Below are positions 11,741 to 21,961 of a stretch of 64,000 bases of DNA, in pieces. Position numbers and translations under genes: made by a program. The notes under the pieces were generated by a model, which saw only the letters and a program-made list of their open reading frames with translations, was not told where the DNA came from and did no database searches. The stretch's first letter is position 1. Every line of letters starts with the position of its first letter. The stretch comes from Agrypnia vestita (taxonomy: Eukaryota; Arthropoda; Insecta; Trichoptera; Phryganeidae), in contig JADDOH010001972.1 of the NCBI GenBank assembly GCA_016648135.1, positions 20,342 to 84,341 of the forward strand, in the 5' to 3' direction.

Positions 11741-12740
11741 AAATATATTTAACTGAAAAAAGATCGCATGGGTAATATGAATAAACGGAGAGAATGACGT
11801 CACCATAAAAAGAGGGTATCCGCGGAAGATTTGGCTGGACCGGGTACTGGTCACAACAAATAAACGAACTCACATGTGAAGTTGTTGGAACTTGGACAGC
11901 AAAGATAGTTAGGCAGATACCTGCCCAAACACCTCGCAGAACCATTCCGACAATCCCTTATAATAGTGAAACTGAGAAAACCCCACTAGCACTGTGCGGA
12001 TATCAAATAGTAACATGGAGGTACAAGCCGTAAGAGTTAATGTCTCCATTAGCTTGACACAGCTGCCAATGAAACAAACACTGGAACAATGGCGCACGTA
12101 ATGAGCGAGAAACCTTTTGTATTCTTCACACTGCTTCGTATCCCCAGCACGCGTAGTTCATTCAACATCCACACGACTTTGAAGCTGTAAATGGGACAAT
12201 TTACAAATGAGAATGGTGACATCGTCAATTTGAAATCATCACCGAGTTGTTGTAAACAAGAAAAGAGTGAAATAATAGATCGCAGGTATGTGGCTTCAGT
12301 TTTTTTGAGGTGTGTACTATGTGGTGTTACAGGTGGAGTAGATTTTATCCAGTTATACTTATATGACCAACTTTTTGTAGAAGAAATCAGAAAGAGAATA
12401 TGAATGGTGAAAATTGCAACGTCATAGTTGAGGAGATTTGAAATAATAGCAAAACGATATCTAAAATGAAGAAAATTATATTACTAATTGATATGGCAGT
12501 TATTTTGGATGCAATTTGACCATTACAATTTACACTAAATTAGATTTTGTATTAAACACACGTTAAAACCTGACAAATAATAGGGATCGATAGCAATAAC
12601 TACAGCGACAAGGGAATGCTTTTTAAGAAGAAGCGAGTTGATATAAAATACTACATATCCGAGTAAAGATAAAAATGATAACTTCTTCTTCAAATATAGC
12701 AAATTTGTTTTGCGGTGACATAATTACAATTGATATAAAT
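11741..12740. other. No recognised gene
   Basis: Several short frames are present (for example 12191-12403) but none has a family motif. No repeats shared with the rest of the window were noted. Confidence 0.3.
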
Positions 12741-12774
12741 TAACTTTGTAAAAACCACTTATTTATTGAAAAAA

Positions 12775-12815
12775 TTCAACATGTTTCGAAGCCAATGGCT
12801 TCTTCGTCAGGATAA
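12775..12815 (-). ncRNA. Hammerhead ribozyme motif (Penelope end)
   Basis: Minus strand: CTGACGA, stem II AGAAGCC-ATT-GGCTTC, GAA, then palindromic stem III ACATGT followed by T as the cleavage-site base. All core positions of a type I hammerhead are present. Stem I is weak. Hammerheads are an established feature of Penelope-like terminal repeats. Confidence 0.65.
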
Positions 12816-13004
12816 CAAAAATATAATTTAAAAATCGAAGTATAGATCAAAATATTAAAATTTCCATATATAACTTTTTAATATTTTGATCTATACTTCG
12901 ATTTTTAAATTTTATTTTTGTTATCCTGACGAAGAATATCCCACCGCGCGCCCCCCTGACCACCCTATTAGATTGATAAATATTGTATTTAAGTTAGTTA
13001 TTAT

Positions 13005-13055
13005 CTATACCTGTTGATGAGAGGGACTGCTCCTCTCGAAACTATAATAGTAATT
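13005..13055 (+). ncRNA. Hammerhead-like motif, divergent
   Basis: CTGTTGATGA, stem II GAGGGACTGCTCCTC, then CGAAACTATAATAG. It is a diverged relative of the better copy at 50780-50826. The extra bases before stem II and the decayed stem III palindrome make activity unlikely. Confidence 0.4.
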
Positions 13056-13160
13056 TAATAACTCACATTGTGTGTGCACTACAAAGTAAAATAAAACATA
13101 TTTGAAATTATAATGTTGCACCACGAAGTATCTGCCATATCTTTCAATGATATTCCGTGA

Positions 13161-13622
13161 CAATATTATTTAAAAAAAAATGATTCTCAAGAAGCCAAAT
13201 CACACAGTCACTCGTAGATAATACAAGGTATTATATATCCAAAGTAAATCTTCGACAATTTGAGTGTTGTTAGTATTACCGCGAGACAACCGGCATCCAA
13301 AGTGTTGAAGTCACATTCAAATAAATGATCACTTTACTTTCAAAACATTCCCAACATAAAGTAATACGCTCTTGCACCAGGGCCTTGGATCGACACCGTG
13401 AAAAGGCCACAAACCTGTTTGGACGTTATGAGGTTAAGTGACAAAGATATTTAAAGGAGATGATGACACGGTGAGTGTGTTTGTTCGGATTGTGTGCTTT
13501 GTTCAAGTGATAGTCTTCACGCTTTCTTGAAAAGAAATGCAGATACCGGTAGTCTCCTCCGATTTACGCGGTACGAGGACCCTGAACAGCGGTCGCGTTG
13601 CTCGAAGCGAATACCCCGACAA
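13161..13622. other. No recognised gene
   Basis: Mixed-composition intergenic DNA with no motif or repeat identified. Confidence 0.3.
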
Positions 13623-14290
13623 TTAAATTAAATTTAATATTAATAATAATAATAGTAAAGGATCATTTATATAGCGCCGTTTTCGCGAGTACTCACCTCA
13701 AGGGCGATTCACACACTCTTACATACTTATTCACTCGATGACATGCAAAAAATGGAATTAACATCTAAAACTATAGTAGTTGGGAATGCTAGAAAGAATC
13801 AGGAATTTTCGCGGAGTGCACACTAGGAGTGGAAAATATTAGGGTCTGATTCTATAGGTTTTCATATGATTGTCTAAACAAATGCGTCTTTAGTCGTTTT
13901 TTGAACTGTGGTAAGCTTTCTGATTGTCTCAGTTTATTTGGTAGTTAATTCCACAAATTTGGTCCAGCCACCGCGAAAGCACGAAAATCACCGAAATTGG
14001 TTTTGTGGGCGTGATTTACTTCAACTTACCTATTTGTATTAGATGATGCTGAGCGAAGATTAAGTTGTCTGTTATTTGCACAAAATGAAATGTAGAAGTC
14101 GGTAATGCATTGAGGGGCCATATTGTGAATAGCAGGCATAACTTATATTTAATCCTCTCTGGACATTTAAGCCAGTGAAGGTTTTGAAGATGGTGAGAGA
14201 TACGCGCAAACTTTGATACGCCGGTAATGATTCTTGCAGCGGCATTAAATACAGATTGTAGCATGTTTATTTCCTTTTTCGGGAGATGTG
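13623..14290 (-). mobile_element. CR1/L2-like LINE 3' end with (ATT)n tail
   Basis: On the minus strand the ORF2 C-terminus reads LQSVFNAAARIITGV, LHWLKCPERIKYKLC (14264 to about 14110). After a frame slip it continues FRAFAVAGPNLWN, LPQFKKRLKTHLFRQ and stops near 13870. The 3' UTR ends in a conserved block (CCCTTGAGGTGAGTACTCGC, GGCGCTATATAA) and an ATT-repeat tail at 13623-13660. The same end recurs at 15705, 24136, 32937, 43022, 47104 and 50940. Confidence 0.8.
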
Positions 14291-14353
14291 CGTGGATACC
14301 ATTACAGTAGAAATTATTATTAATATTTAAAGCATAAACTTTGCGGAGATTTT

Positions 14354-14396
14354 TAGTCTACAGGTTTCGAGACGTACCTGTCTCTTTATCAGAAAA
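14354..14396 (-). ncRNA. Hammerhead-like motif, one core change
   Basis: Minus strand: CTGATAA (the usual CTGANGA altered in its sixth base), stem II AGAGACAGGTACGTCTC, GAAACCTGTAGAC. It likely marks a solo Penelope-like end. The core substitution should abolish cleavage. Confidence 0.5.
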
Positions 14397-14499
14397 ACCA
14401 CTATGCTTGCATATAAATACCACTACACATCACAACCATAGTATTATCCACATACTAACACCTTCCCTAAATATTACTCACACGCGTTGTTAGCCTTCG

Positions 14500-14960
14500 G
14501 TTAGATTAACGCATCATTTCACATTCATATTTATAATTTATTATACTATCTCTTATACCGTGCGTGAGCCTCTCCATGGATCGTTGAGTGCATTTGAGCT
14601 TTCTACACTTTTCTTTATAAGGGTCACGTTTCCACTCCATACGTCATCCACTGGCAGAATGCACGATTCGAAGGCTTTCTTTTTAAGCTAACTGGGAATT
14701 CTTTGTTTTCAAAAATATGTTTGAGTTTGTCAAAAGCAGCTCGGCTCATTCCTATTGGTCTTGGTAATTATATTGTTTAGTTTTCTTTGTCCATTCTAAT
14801 CTTGTGTTTTTCTACTAATTCTATATTGTTATTATTGATTGTGATGATTTTATTCTTCGCTCGATGCCTTGTGCAGTTCCTTTTTTTAATGTTTTCACTT
14901 ACATTTACTTTATGTCTATAAGTCATACAAATGTGGCATCTCACACCACAATACATAAAC
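14500..14960 (-). pseudogene. RTE-type LINE RT C-terminal fragment
   Basis: Minus-strand frames read KNKIITINNNNIELVEKHKI (14930-14810), then with slips a SLKKKAFESCILPV stretch and a TYGVET box. These match the segment just after the RT catalytic palm in RTE/BovB-like LINEs (IELVEEY-IYLG..., LK-x-KVFDQCVLPVLTYGAETW). Multiple frameshifts. Confidence 0.6.
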
Positions 14961-15704
14961 CACCAATCTAGACCCCACACACACACATATATGGCAAGAA
15001 TGCCGGATAAGCAAATCGAGGCACAAGCAGGGTACACGAGCAGTCAACAATCCAGCAGTCAGCCATTCATCCACAAACACAGCTACACAACACAGCTACA
15101 CTTCAAGAAAGTTTTTGTTCGGAAAACTGTATAAAAAGCAGCAAACGCCCTATACGGGCATGCCAGTTTACCTGGACCACAGTATAGTAAAGCATACAGT
15201 ATTATATCTTCATACAAACAGCCGAAACGACGCCCTTCGAAATCTCGGTATACTTCGAACTGCTCAGTCGCTGCAGGGCTGCAGTAACGTACGGACGCAA
15301 GCAGGGTGAGATGCTCCCACGCATACATTTAGGTCAGTTTATGGCACCCCAAACCATAAACAGTCAGTCAATGAGCAGCCCTGGTGCGTTTTTAACCAAG
15401 TTTAAGTACCAAGCGGCCGTAGGTATTTATTTCAAGGACACTGCCAAGATAACATACTGTATGTATTTATTATACTGTGCCTGGACCCCCGGCGTAGGCC
15501 GGAGGCTCTCGCCCTTCGAGTGCCTATCATTGTCTTTGTAATCGTACTTATGCATGACTTTTAACTGTTTTATAGAGGTAATAAAATCATCAAGCATACT
15601 ACATCTTTGGAGAATCCCGTCACATGACGGGTGGTGACCCATAAAATCAGTTTCTCCAAATCCGTCACGCACATCATCCTCAACCAAAAACCCCAAAACA
15701 AATA
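14961..15704. other. Unassigned; probable decayed repeat DNA
   Basis: Overlapping short frames occur on both strands at 15083-15708, none with a motif. Positions 15470-15704 lead directly into the CR1/L2-like 3' end block and may be the 3' UTR of that LINE. Confidence 0.3.
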
Positions 15705-15783
15705 TCAATTCAAGCGCCCTTGAGGTGAGTATTCGCGAAAACGGCGCTATATAAATTATCCAAATATTACTATTATTATTAAA
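15705..15783 (+). repeat. CR1/L2-like LINE 3' terminus
   Basis: GCGCCCTTGAGGTGAGTATT, CGCGAAAACGGCGCTATATA and an ATT-repeat tail match the terminus of the element at 13623-14290. Confidence 0.7.
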
Positions 15784-15849
15784 TATAAATTAATCGTACA
15801 TCTCAATTGTTTTCGTATCCGTCTATCTTGTCCGCTGGCCAATATTTTA

Positions 15850-16245
15850 ATTCCAAAAATGTCAAAATCAACAAGTCCTTTCAGACCCACAGACTCATCG
15901 CCGCGGGTGTCGGGATGCCGAGGGGGGTTGGTTCGCAAAACACACGCCCCAACCTCCGTAATACGGATACATGAAACAGTATATTTTAGATATGTACTCA
16001 GACACATCGTGGGCGCACTGCGAAAAGCGACCAAGTCAAAAGTCTTGTTTGACTTTCGAATAATTTGGACACGGCATGAATTGTTGATAAATGGGAAAGT
16101 ACAAGGACGAAGGAGGAAAGGTCGATATCCAATGAGACGGACAGACAGAAGTCCGAGAGATGACGGAAGCATCCCTTCTCGTCGCTCTAAACAAGGTCCA
16201 GGAAATACCAATAATTTACACCCTATAGTGAAAAAATGATACTGG
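15850..16245 (+). pseudogene. LINE C-terminal fragment
   Basis: The plus frame reads LINGKVQGRRRKGRYPMRRT at about 16084-16143. A second frame then gives REMTEASLLVALNKVQEI. The GKVEGKRRRGRP-MRW-TDQI block is typical of LINE ORF2 tails. The upstream portion (15859-16040) is open but not recognised. Confidence 0.5.
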
Positions 16246-16257
16246 ACATAATAACTA

Positions 16258-16408
16258 GTATAATGTCTTGTGGTTAGGACTCTCGCCTCGTTATCCAAAG
16301 GCAGCGGGTTCGAACCTCACTCCATACCAGCAAGTTAGTCCTATTTTCACAGCATAAGCGTTTAGCTTACTTTGAAAAATAGTAAAAATATTGATGAAAA
16401 AAAAAAAC
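16258..16408 (+). mobile_element. tRNA-derived SINE
   Basis: The head contains polymerase III box A-like TGTGGTTAGGACTCTCGCC and box B GGGTTCGAACC, correctly spaced. A tRNA-unrelated body (AGCAAGTTAGTCCTATTTTC, AAGCGTTTAGCTTA) and an A-rich end at about 16398-16408 follow. The copy at 52014-52233 shares the whole layout. It is not a functional tRNA because the body continues directly from the tRNA-like part. Such elements borrow LINE machinery. Confidence 0.8.
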
Positions 16409-16939
16409 TAATTTTATAAACCACTTAGATTCTTTTTAAACGTATACCAATTTCGATACCACTGTATCTTCGTCAGGACGGACGCAAAATAAATTCCCTC
16501 TTCTTCTTCTTATGGTGCCATGTTCTATCGGAGTTCGGCGATCATTCTGGCGATAACGAATCTATTAACCGCCGCACAGAACAACTTTCACTTATACTAG
16601 TCTCTCAAGTTACGCAGCCGTGAGATACGGCATTTTTTTTATTTATTTAATATTACATACAACATTATTAATTTTTTTTCTAGTCTATTTAAAGTATATA
16701 GATACACAAATTTTATCGCTGTACCTCTCCAAAAAGAGACTAGCTCTTGTGTCTGGAGAGGGACTCAGTTTTGCTACGCTTCTTTTACCACTTATTTTCC
16801 CCTGGATGACGGTTTGCTATGAATTCAATAAATTATAATTTTAAGTTAATGTGGTTACTGCGCGTCCATTCTGCCGGAGATACTGTGGTATCGAAACCAG
16901 CAGACGTTTAAAAACAATGAATGTGATTAATACAAAGTA
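16409..16939. mobile_element. Penelope-like element ends, inverted pair
   Basis: A minus-strand hammerhead (16441-16484) and a plus-strand degenerate hammerhead (16866-16908) form inverted arms about 370 bp apart. The GATTAATACAAAG end matches the Penelope end at 37430-37445. No coding part remains; the interior includes AT-rich sequence and short frames without motifs. A mariner sits exactly in the right end (16940). Confidence 0.6.
16441..16484 (-). ncRNA. Hammerhead ribozyme motif
   Basis: Minus strand: CTGACGA, stem II GATACAGTGGTATC, GAAATTGGTA. The core is complete. Stem III has drifted from the ACCGGT palindrome seen in related copies. Confidence 0.55.
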
Positions 16940-18125
16940 TTAGGTCCTTACATATGAAATTGGCGCTTTGCCGTACTGGCAAATTTGATCTCAAATATCT
17001 TCTCTTTGGTTAGGAATTCCAAATCCAAATTTATACAGCTATTTACTCATGTTTTGAAAATTATAATTCATTTGTTTTTTCCTCAATTGTTTTTTTCTTT
17101 ACGTCACTCAGTTTACAAAATGAAAAACTTGAAATATCGCGTTATTTACGAGTACGAGTTCCACCGTGGCACCAGTGCTGCAGAAACGGCTCGAAAGATT
17201 AATGATGTGTATGGCGACGGTGCCGCAAAAGAAAACACAGTGCGTTTTTGGTTCCAACGTTTTCCTTCTGGAAATTTCGACCTGCAGAACAAGCCCCGTG
17301 GACGGCTGGAGACCAAAGTTGATAATGAAGAATTGAAGGCTATTGTGGAAGCGGATCCATCGCAAACCACATCCGAGTTAGCTGCAGGCTGCTGTGTTAG
17401 TGATAAAACTGTTTTAATCCACTTGAAGCAAATTGGTAAGGTGAAAAAGCTTGAAAGGTGGGTACCTCACGAATTGAGTGAAGCAAATCAACAAACGCGC
17501 GTTGACTGCTGCGTTGCATTACTCAACCGGCACAATAATGAAGGGATTTTAAATCGAATCATTACCTGTGATGAAAAGTGGATCCTGTACGATAATCGGA
17601 AGCGCTCATCGCAATGGCTGAACCCTGCCGAACCAGCCAAACCATGCCCCAAGCGAAAATTGACTCCAAAAAAGTTACTTGTGAGCGTTTGGTGGACTAG
17701 TGCTGGTGTCGTTCACTACAGTTTTCTTAAATCTGGCCAGACGATTACGGCAGATGTCTATTGTCAGCAACTGCAAACCATGATGGAAAAGCTAGCTGCT
17801 AAACAACCGAGGCTGGTTAATCGCTCTACGCCACTGCTGCTTCATGATAACGCTAGACCACACACTGCACAACAGACGGCTACCTAACTTCTTGCAGAGG
17901 AAAAAATTCAACTCCGATGGGGCAGTCCAAACCGCCTTCAAAGATTTTATTGATTCCCGTCCGAATGGTTTTTTTAGTAAAGGGATCGATGAACTACCTA
18001 TGAGATGGCGAAAGTGCATAGATAGCAATGGTACATACTTTGATTAAATAAATATATTATAATAAAAAAAAATCGGCTTTATGTTCCTCCCATACTAAAC
18101 GCCAATTTCATATGTAAGGACCTAA
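16940..18125 (+). mobile_element. Mariner transposon, cecropia type, defective
   Basis: TIRs starting TTAGGTCCTTACATATGA (16940-16968, reversed at 18097-18125) match over about 27 bp. Both are flanked by TA dinucleotides (16938-16939 and 18126-18127), the canonical mariner target. At 1186 bp it is close to the family's usual 1.3 kb, the shortfall being an internal deletion. It interrupts a Penelope-like terminal repeat and so is younger than that insertion. Confidence 0.92.
17120..18047 (+). pseudogene. Mariner transposase, third catalytic Asp deleted
   Basis: Start chosen at the ATG at 17120 (MKNLKYRVIYEYEF); the open frame upstream to 16985 overlaps the 5' UTR. The N-terminal paired helix-turn-helix region includes FHRGTSAAETARKI, and the linker has VSDKTVLIHLKQIGK, then WVPHEL. 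Catalytic DD34D residues 1 and 2 are present in ITCDEKWILYDN and LLHDNARPHTAQQ. The frame stops at 17885-17887. Frame 3 resumes at LPNFLQRKKFNSDG and runs to the normal C-terminus FSKGIDELPMRW...NGTYFD. The missing piece (about 90-100 bp) holds the YSPDLAPTDY-type block with the third Asp. The protein cannot be catalytic. Confidence 0.92.
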
Positions 18126-18695
18126 TATATCGAACTGTACATTTTTCTTTCAAACATAAAAATAAAATATTATTTAAAAATACGTTAATTACTATAAAAA
18201 ATATTTTCTGGGTTCTTTTTAAACAATACTGTTATTATTTATGCGACTTTTTCATTCAAGATATTTTTAGGAAAACACGTAGATTTGTTTATTTTAGTAA
18301 AATGTATTTTCTATAACAATGACTCGATCGAGAAATTATACTTGGTCAATTTTCGCAGGGCGCCCGCGATATAAATGTACATACACAAACAGGCAGGGCG
18401 GCGAACTTCAAAGGAAAGCCTGCCGGTGACGTGGCGCGGGGCGGGGGAGGGTTGGGGTGGTTCGTTACTTTAAAACAGTGTGCAAGAAAATTGCACGGAA
18501 ATTCTTTATGTGTGCGCGCGGAAATTTATATGCGCGTTTATTTTGTGCGCTTGGGGGACGGAAACGCGGCGAGGGTGGCGAGGGGGAAGCCGGTCTTACA
18601 TGTCGCCGGGGCCTGTGCATTTATGCAGATGATGCACTTGCACGGAAAATTACGAATGAACGGTGTTCCAACAACCTTGTCTTAATCGCTATCAT
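18126..18695. other. No gene; GC-rich patch about 18350-18620
   Basis: A CpG-rich unique-looking patch with overlapping frames at 18431-18807 that carry no motif. Confidence 0.35.
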
Positions 18696-18801
18696 ACAGG
18701 AAAACATTAATAACCTCGCAGGACTGTATTCCTGCCTTGATACGAGTCGAAAATGTTCGAGCTATCATGACCTAATGTCAATAGTTATGGAGATATGCGA
18801 C

Positions 18802-19161
18802 TATTAAAGGTTAAGGTTGTTATTACGGTTGTTAGACATATTTAACTGTAATTTCGGATATTTTATACGCACCGTATGTATTACCGAGAAGCGAATCAAG
18901 ACGTTTTGTTGGATGCTTATCTAACGTCATCAGAAGGACGACCTTTACCCGCGGAGGTGGAGGTCGGACTGATTATAGGACAATTTACGCCCTAGAAAGC
19001 AGCACCTATAATCAGTCCGACCTCCACCTCCGAGGGTAAAGGTCGTCCTCCTGATGACGTTGGATAAGCATCCAACGAAACGTCGAGATTCACTTCTCGA
19101 TAATACATACATACGGTAATACATACGGTGCATATAAAATATCTGAAATTACAGTTAAATA
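18802..19161. mobile_element. Penelope-like palindromic insertion with 12-bp TSD
   Basis: Two inverted arms of about 145 bp (18837-18981 and 19012-19158) sit around a short spacer. The insert is flanked by an exact 12-bp direct repeat, GAGATATGCGAC, at 18790-18801 and 19162-19173. The right arm carries an intact hammerhead (19046-19090) and the left arm its inverted, decayed partner (18896-18936). There is no coding remnant: the copy consists only of inverted terminal repeats. Confidence 0.8.
19046..19090 (+). ncRNA. Hammerhead ribozyme motif, all parts intact
   Basis: Stem I strand CTC, core CTGATGA (19051-19057), C, stem II GTTGGAT-AAGC-ATCCAAC, GAA, palindromic stem III ACGT, cleavage base C, stem I strand GAG. 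Every conserved core nucleotide of a type I hammerhead is present and stem II is 7 perfect pairs. The zero-loop stem III is expected to work best as a dimer. Confidence 0.75.
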
Positions 19162-19682
19162 GAGATATGCGACATAAAAGTTTGCATTTTTTTTTTAATA
19201 TTTCTGACATTTTTTTGTAAAACGTTGATTATGTTCAAACTATCATCACAGTAACTTATATCGAATATGAAAAATTCATTCCCTTTAATATAAGTCAAAT
19301 AAAAAAAAATAAAAACCTTCGAATTCACGAATTCGGGGTTTTTATCATTTTATTTAACATATATTGAATCGAGTGATTTTTTCGTAATCAATATAAGTTG
19401 CTGTAATGATAGTCCAACGTTTTACAAAAAACAAGCCAGATATATTGAAAAAAAATGCAAACTTTGATGTTGCATATCTCTATAACTATTGATATTAGGT
19501 CATGATAGTTTGAACATTTTCGACTCATAATCAAGGTAGGAATACAGTCCTGCGAGGCTAATAATGTTTTCCAAATAATGGACACTTCGTCAATGTTTAC
19601 GTGATGAATATTATATCAAATAAGTAAACTGACATCTCGAGACTGGCCGCCCGCACAAGAAGACCTGACCTACCTTCAATAA

Positions 19683-20010
19683 AGAGTGGTAAATATAATT
19701 GAAAAAGGATCGCTGAGATGGTTTGGTCATGTGGAACGTGTAAGCGAGGAAATGATGTTTAAGAAAATATATGAGGCGAGTGTTGAAGTCAGCAGAAATA
19801 GAGGGCGTCTGCGAAAGACCTGGCACGACCAGATACTAAAAGTATTTGAGCATGGCCCCGTTAAAAGCCCCAACAACCGTGAACATGTATGAGAAGATGT
19901 ATGAATGTAGCAGAAGCAAAATTGTTGTGCCAAGACAGAAGATGACGTTCTTTCCTCTGTCTGCCCCTGCGGGGAAACGGCATGATGGTCAGTTAGTTAG
20001 ATAGTTAGAT
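19683..20010 (+). mobile_element. LINE subfamily B, 3' end
   Basis: The reading SLRWFGHVERVSEEMMFKKI is followed by NRGRLRKTWHDQILKVF, stops and drift, then the conserved terminal block and a GTTAGTTAGATA tail at 19990-20010. It is 5' truncated. Confidence 0.8.
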
Positions 20011-20044
20011 ACAAAAAACAAATTTTATTAACATTTTTTCTTAT

Positions 20045-20600
20045 TTCCGTTGAATTACGTTGAAAAAAATTGCGAATTGTTTGCGATGCGTTTTTGAGGA
20101 AAATATCAAAAAGATCCAAAACAATGAATATATTATGCTTTAATTCAATCCCCATTATAGTACGGTATTATTGTATGGGGAGCGGCCATGATAAAACCAC
20201 TATATTAAAATTAGAAACTACTCAAAAAATGATAATTAAAACAATTTTAAAGAAAAAAATTACCAACAAAGTGCCCAACTATATAAAGAATTTAATGTAC
20301 CAAAAATAAAAGATATAGGTGTACAAAAAAATGAATACTACAATTTTTTTAAACAAAAAATAAATTAAATACCTACAAGAAGCGAGTTTCGATCTACGAG
20401 ATTCTAAGATACACTACAAATGCCAATATTTAATTTTACCATTTCTAAAAATCATTTTAATTGTTTTGGTATTAAATTCTTTAATAATCTTCTTCTTATC
20501 AGAATAAATTTAAAGTTGAAACCAAAAAACATATACACAAACAAACACCTACTCTAGACACATAATGTTATCATGAAACTGTTTGAAAATGTCAGTTCAC
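20045..20600 (+). pseudogene. Jockey/CR1-like LINE C-terminal fragment
   Basis: The plus frame reads YYCMGSGHDKTTILKLETTQ, then KMIIKTILKKK. This is the post-RT segment (WG...LE-x-QK-x-IR-x-I) found in CR1/Jockey LINEs. A frameshifted, A-rich tail with NHFNCFGIKFFNNL follows. Badly decayed. Confidence 0.55.
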
Positions 20601-20744
20601 AACAAATTGCATCTTCCGACCCAATATTATCATCAAATGAAAACAGATGTAAAGGATACTTACTATTACTTCTTACTAATACAAGATTTCTTTGTATATA
20701 ATCGTTGTTATACATTCAATAACATTTTTTATTCCCTTTATATT

Positions 20745-21086
20745 AATTGGAATCATTAGAAAAGTTTGATTACTAGCAACGGCGGCCCGATAACTTCGCG
20801 GAATATTTTCTAAATTTGAATTACTCTGTCGGTATAAACAATAGGTACTTCACTACGAATGTCGAAAATCTAAATTGACTGACAAATGTTTTAAGAATTT
20901 AATCTTCAAAGCATGAAGTGTTTTATCAAAGCTCAAAACATCTTAACATTTTAGAAAAATATTAAATTAGTGTAAGTTTAGTGTTATGTTATATGTTTTA
21001 ATTCGTCTTTAATTGTTGTTATATTTTACAAAGAGAGGGAGTATAATAAAAACTCGTTTTTTATGGGTTACTTTTTTTACTACTTA
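20745..21086 (+). repeat. Left arm of a widely spaced inverted repeat
   Basis: About 340 bp, starting AATTGGAATCATTAGAAAAG and ending near ATGGGTTACTTTTTTTACTA. It is repeated in reverse orientation at 25558-25909 with roughly 10-15% divergence judged by eye. No coding frame. Confidence 0.75.
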
Positions 21087-21242
21087 GATAAATGCATATT
21101 TATAACTTCACCCCTGAAATACTCCTCTATTACACGAGTTTCTGTCTCTCATAGAGATAGTAGAATAAATTGTTTCCTTACTTTAAATGTTAAATTGTAT
21201 TAATATATGTAAAAAGAACAAAAAAATAAAATAAATTATATA

Positions 21243-21959
21243 CAGTCGAACTTGGTTATAACGAACGCGACGGGACCAACTAAATTTGCTCCTTATAGCC
21301 GGGACTCCTTATATCCGGGATTCACTTTTTTCACAATTATTTTTGATTGTGTGATTTTATTTTCAAGAGCAGCTAAATAAACATCCTTATCTTTCCAGAG
21401 CGATGAAACTGTAGAAGACGATTGTGAAAACTTTTTACAGACTTGCGGCCGATAATTTTGACTTTTTCGCGAACCTAGAGACACTTTCGTTTGTTAGTGA
21501 ACATGTTTCCTATAGAACAATTCGCGTTTAACTGATTAGGCTTTTAAATGCTAATACAGTAAATTGCATAAAATAAACTGTCACCATAAACATCTTGGAA
21601 ACCCCCAATAATCGGAGTTATATGACCAGTGTTCTCGACCTTCAGTAAACTATCGCTTGCCTGCGCACGTGGGACACAAGTTTGTGTACATCATAAAATG
21701 AACCCTAATTAAGTGCGAGCCGCTTTAAAAGTAAAGTGAAAAAATTCATTGTTATGAGTACGTATTTGTCTTTTTTTCTGTAACCCAAGCAAATATGTTT
21801 GCAGAGTTTCTAAAATTTTCTCCGTATATCCGGAAATCGCGCTCCTTATAGCCGAGACCGATTGTATGGGAATATGCGCAAATCAAAATGAATTCACAGT
21901 TTTTCTCATTATAGCCGGGATCTCCTTATATCCGAGCTCGTTATAACCAAGTTCGACTG
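21243..21959. mobile_element. Pogo/Tigger-like non-autonomous transposon
   Basis: Ends are CAGTCGAACTTGGTTATAAC (21243) and its inverted match ending CAAGTTCGACTG (21959), flanked by TA on each side (21241-21242, 21960-21961). Subterminal repeats of the TCCTTATAGCCGGGA / TCCTTATATCCG type occur near both ends. The CAGTCGAAC..GGTTATAACG end is characteristic of pogo/Tigger elements. The short minus frame at 21293-21484 has no transposase motif. Confidence 0.85.
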
Positions 21960-21961
21960 TA

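Larger units (their letters stand above)
12741..13160. mobile_element. Penelope-like element ends in inverted arrangement
   Basis: A near-perfect inverted repeat (12804-12868 versus 12880-12942) has a spacer of about 10 bp. A minus-strand hammerhead lies at 12775-12815 and a second hammerhead-like core at 13005-13055. From 12804 to 13160 the sequence is the reverse complement of 50240-50525, including the distal AATGTTGCACCACGAAG...TCAATGATATT stretch. It therefore belongs to the same Penelope family as the element at 50245-50881. No coding part is retained. Confidence 0.7.
18696..19572. mobile_element. Foldback element, split by a Penelope insertion
   Basis: The outer arms 18696-18801 and about 19462-19572 are inverted copies (ACTGTATTCCT, CATGACCTAAT, CAATAGTTAT). 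The inner arms 19174-19325 and 19345-19460 continue the palindrome around TTCGAATTCACGAATTCGGG. When the insert at 18802-19161 is removed, the left arm reads straight through. Related ends occur at 8275, 39327 and 48738-48848. It is a non-coding foldback DNA element of unassigned superfamily. Confidence 0.7.

Noticed and set aside
15756..16298. A 180-residue minus-strand frame
   Set aside because: It overlaps the plus-strand LINE tail and SINE and has no motif; open antisense of repeat DNA.
16258..16330. A second tRNA gene candidate
   Set aside because: The same tRNA-like head with the same non-tRNA body and A-tail recurs at 52014, so it is a dispersed SINE.
19984..20010. Telomere-like TTAG repeats
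   Set aside because: The unit is GTTA, not TTAGG, and it is always the tail of a LINE B 3' end.
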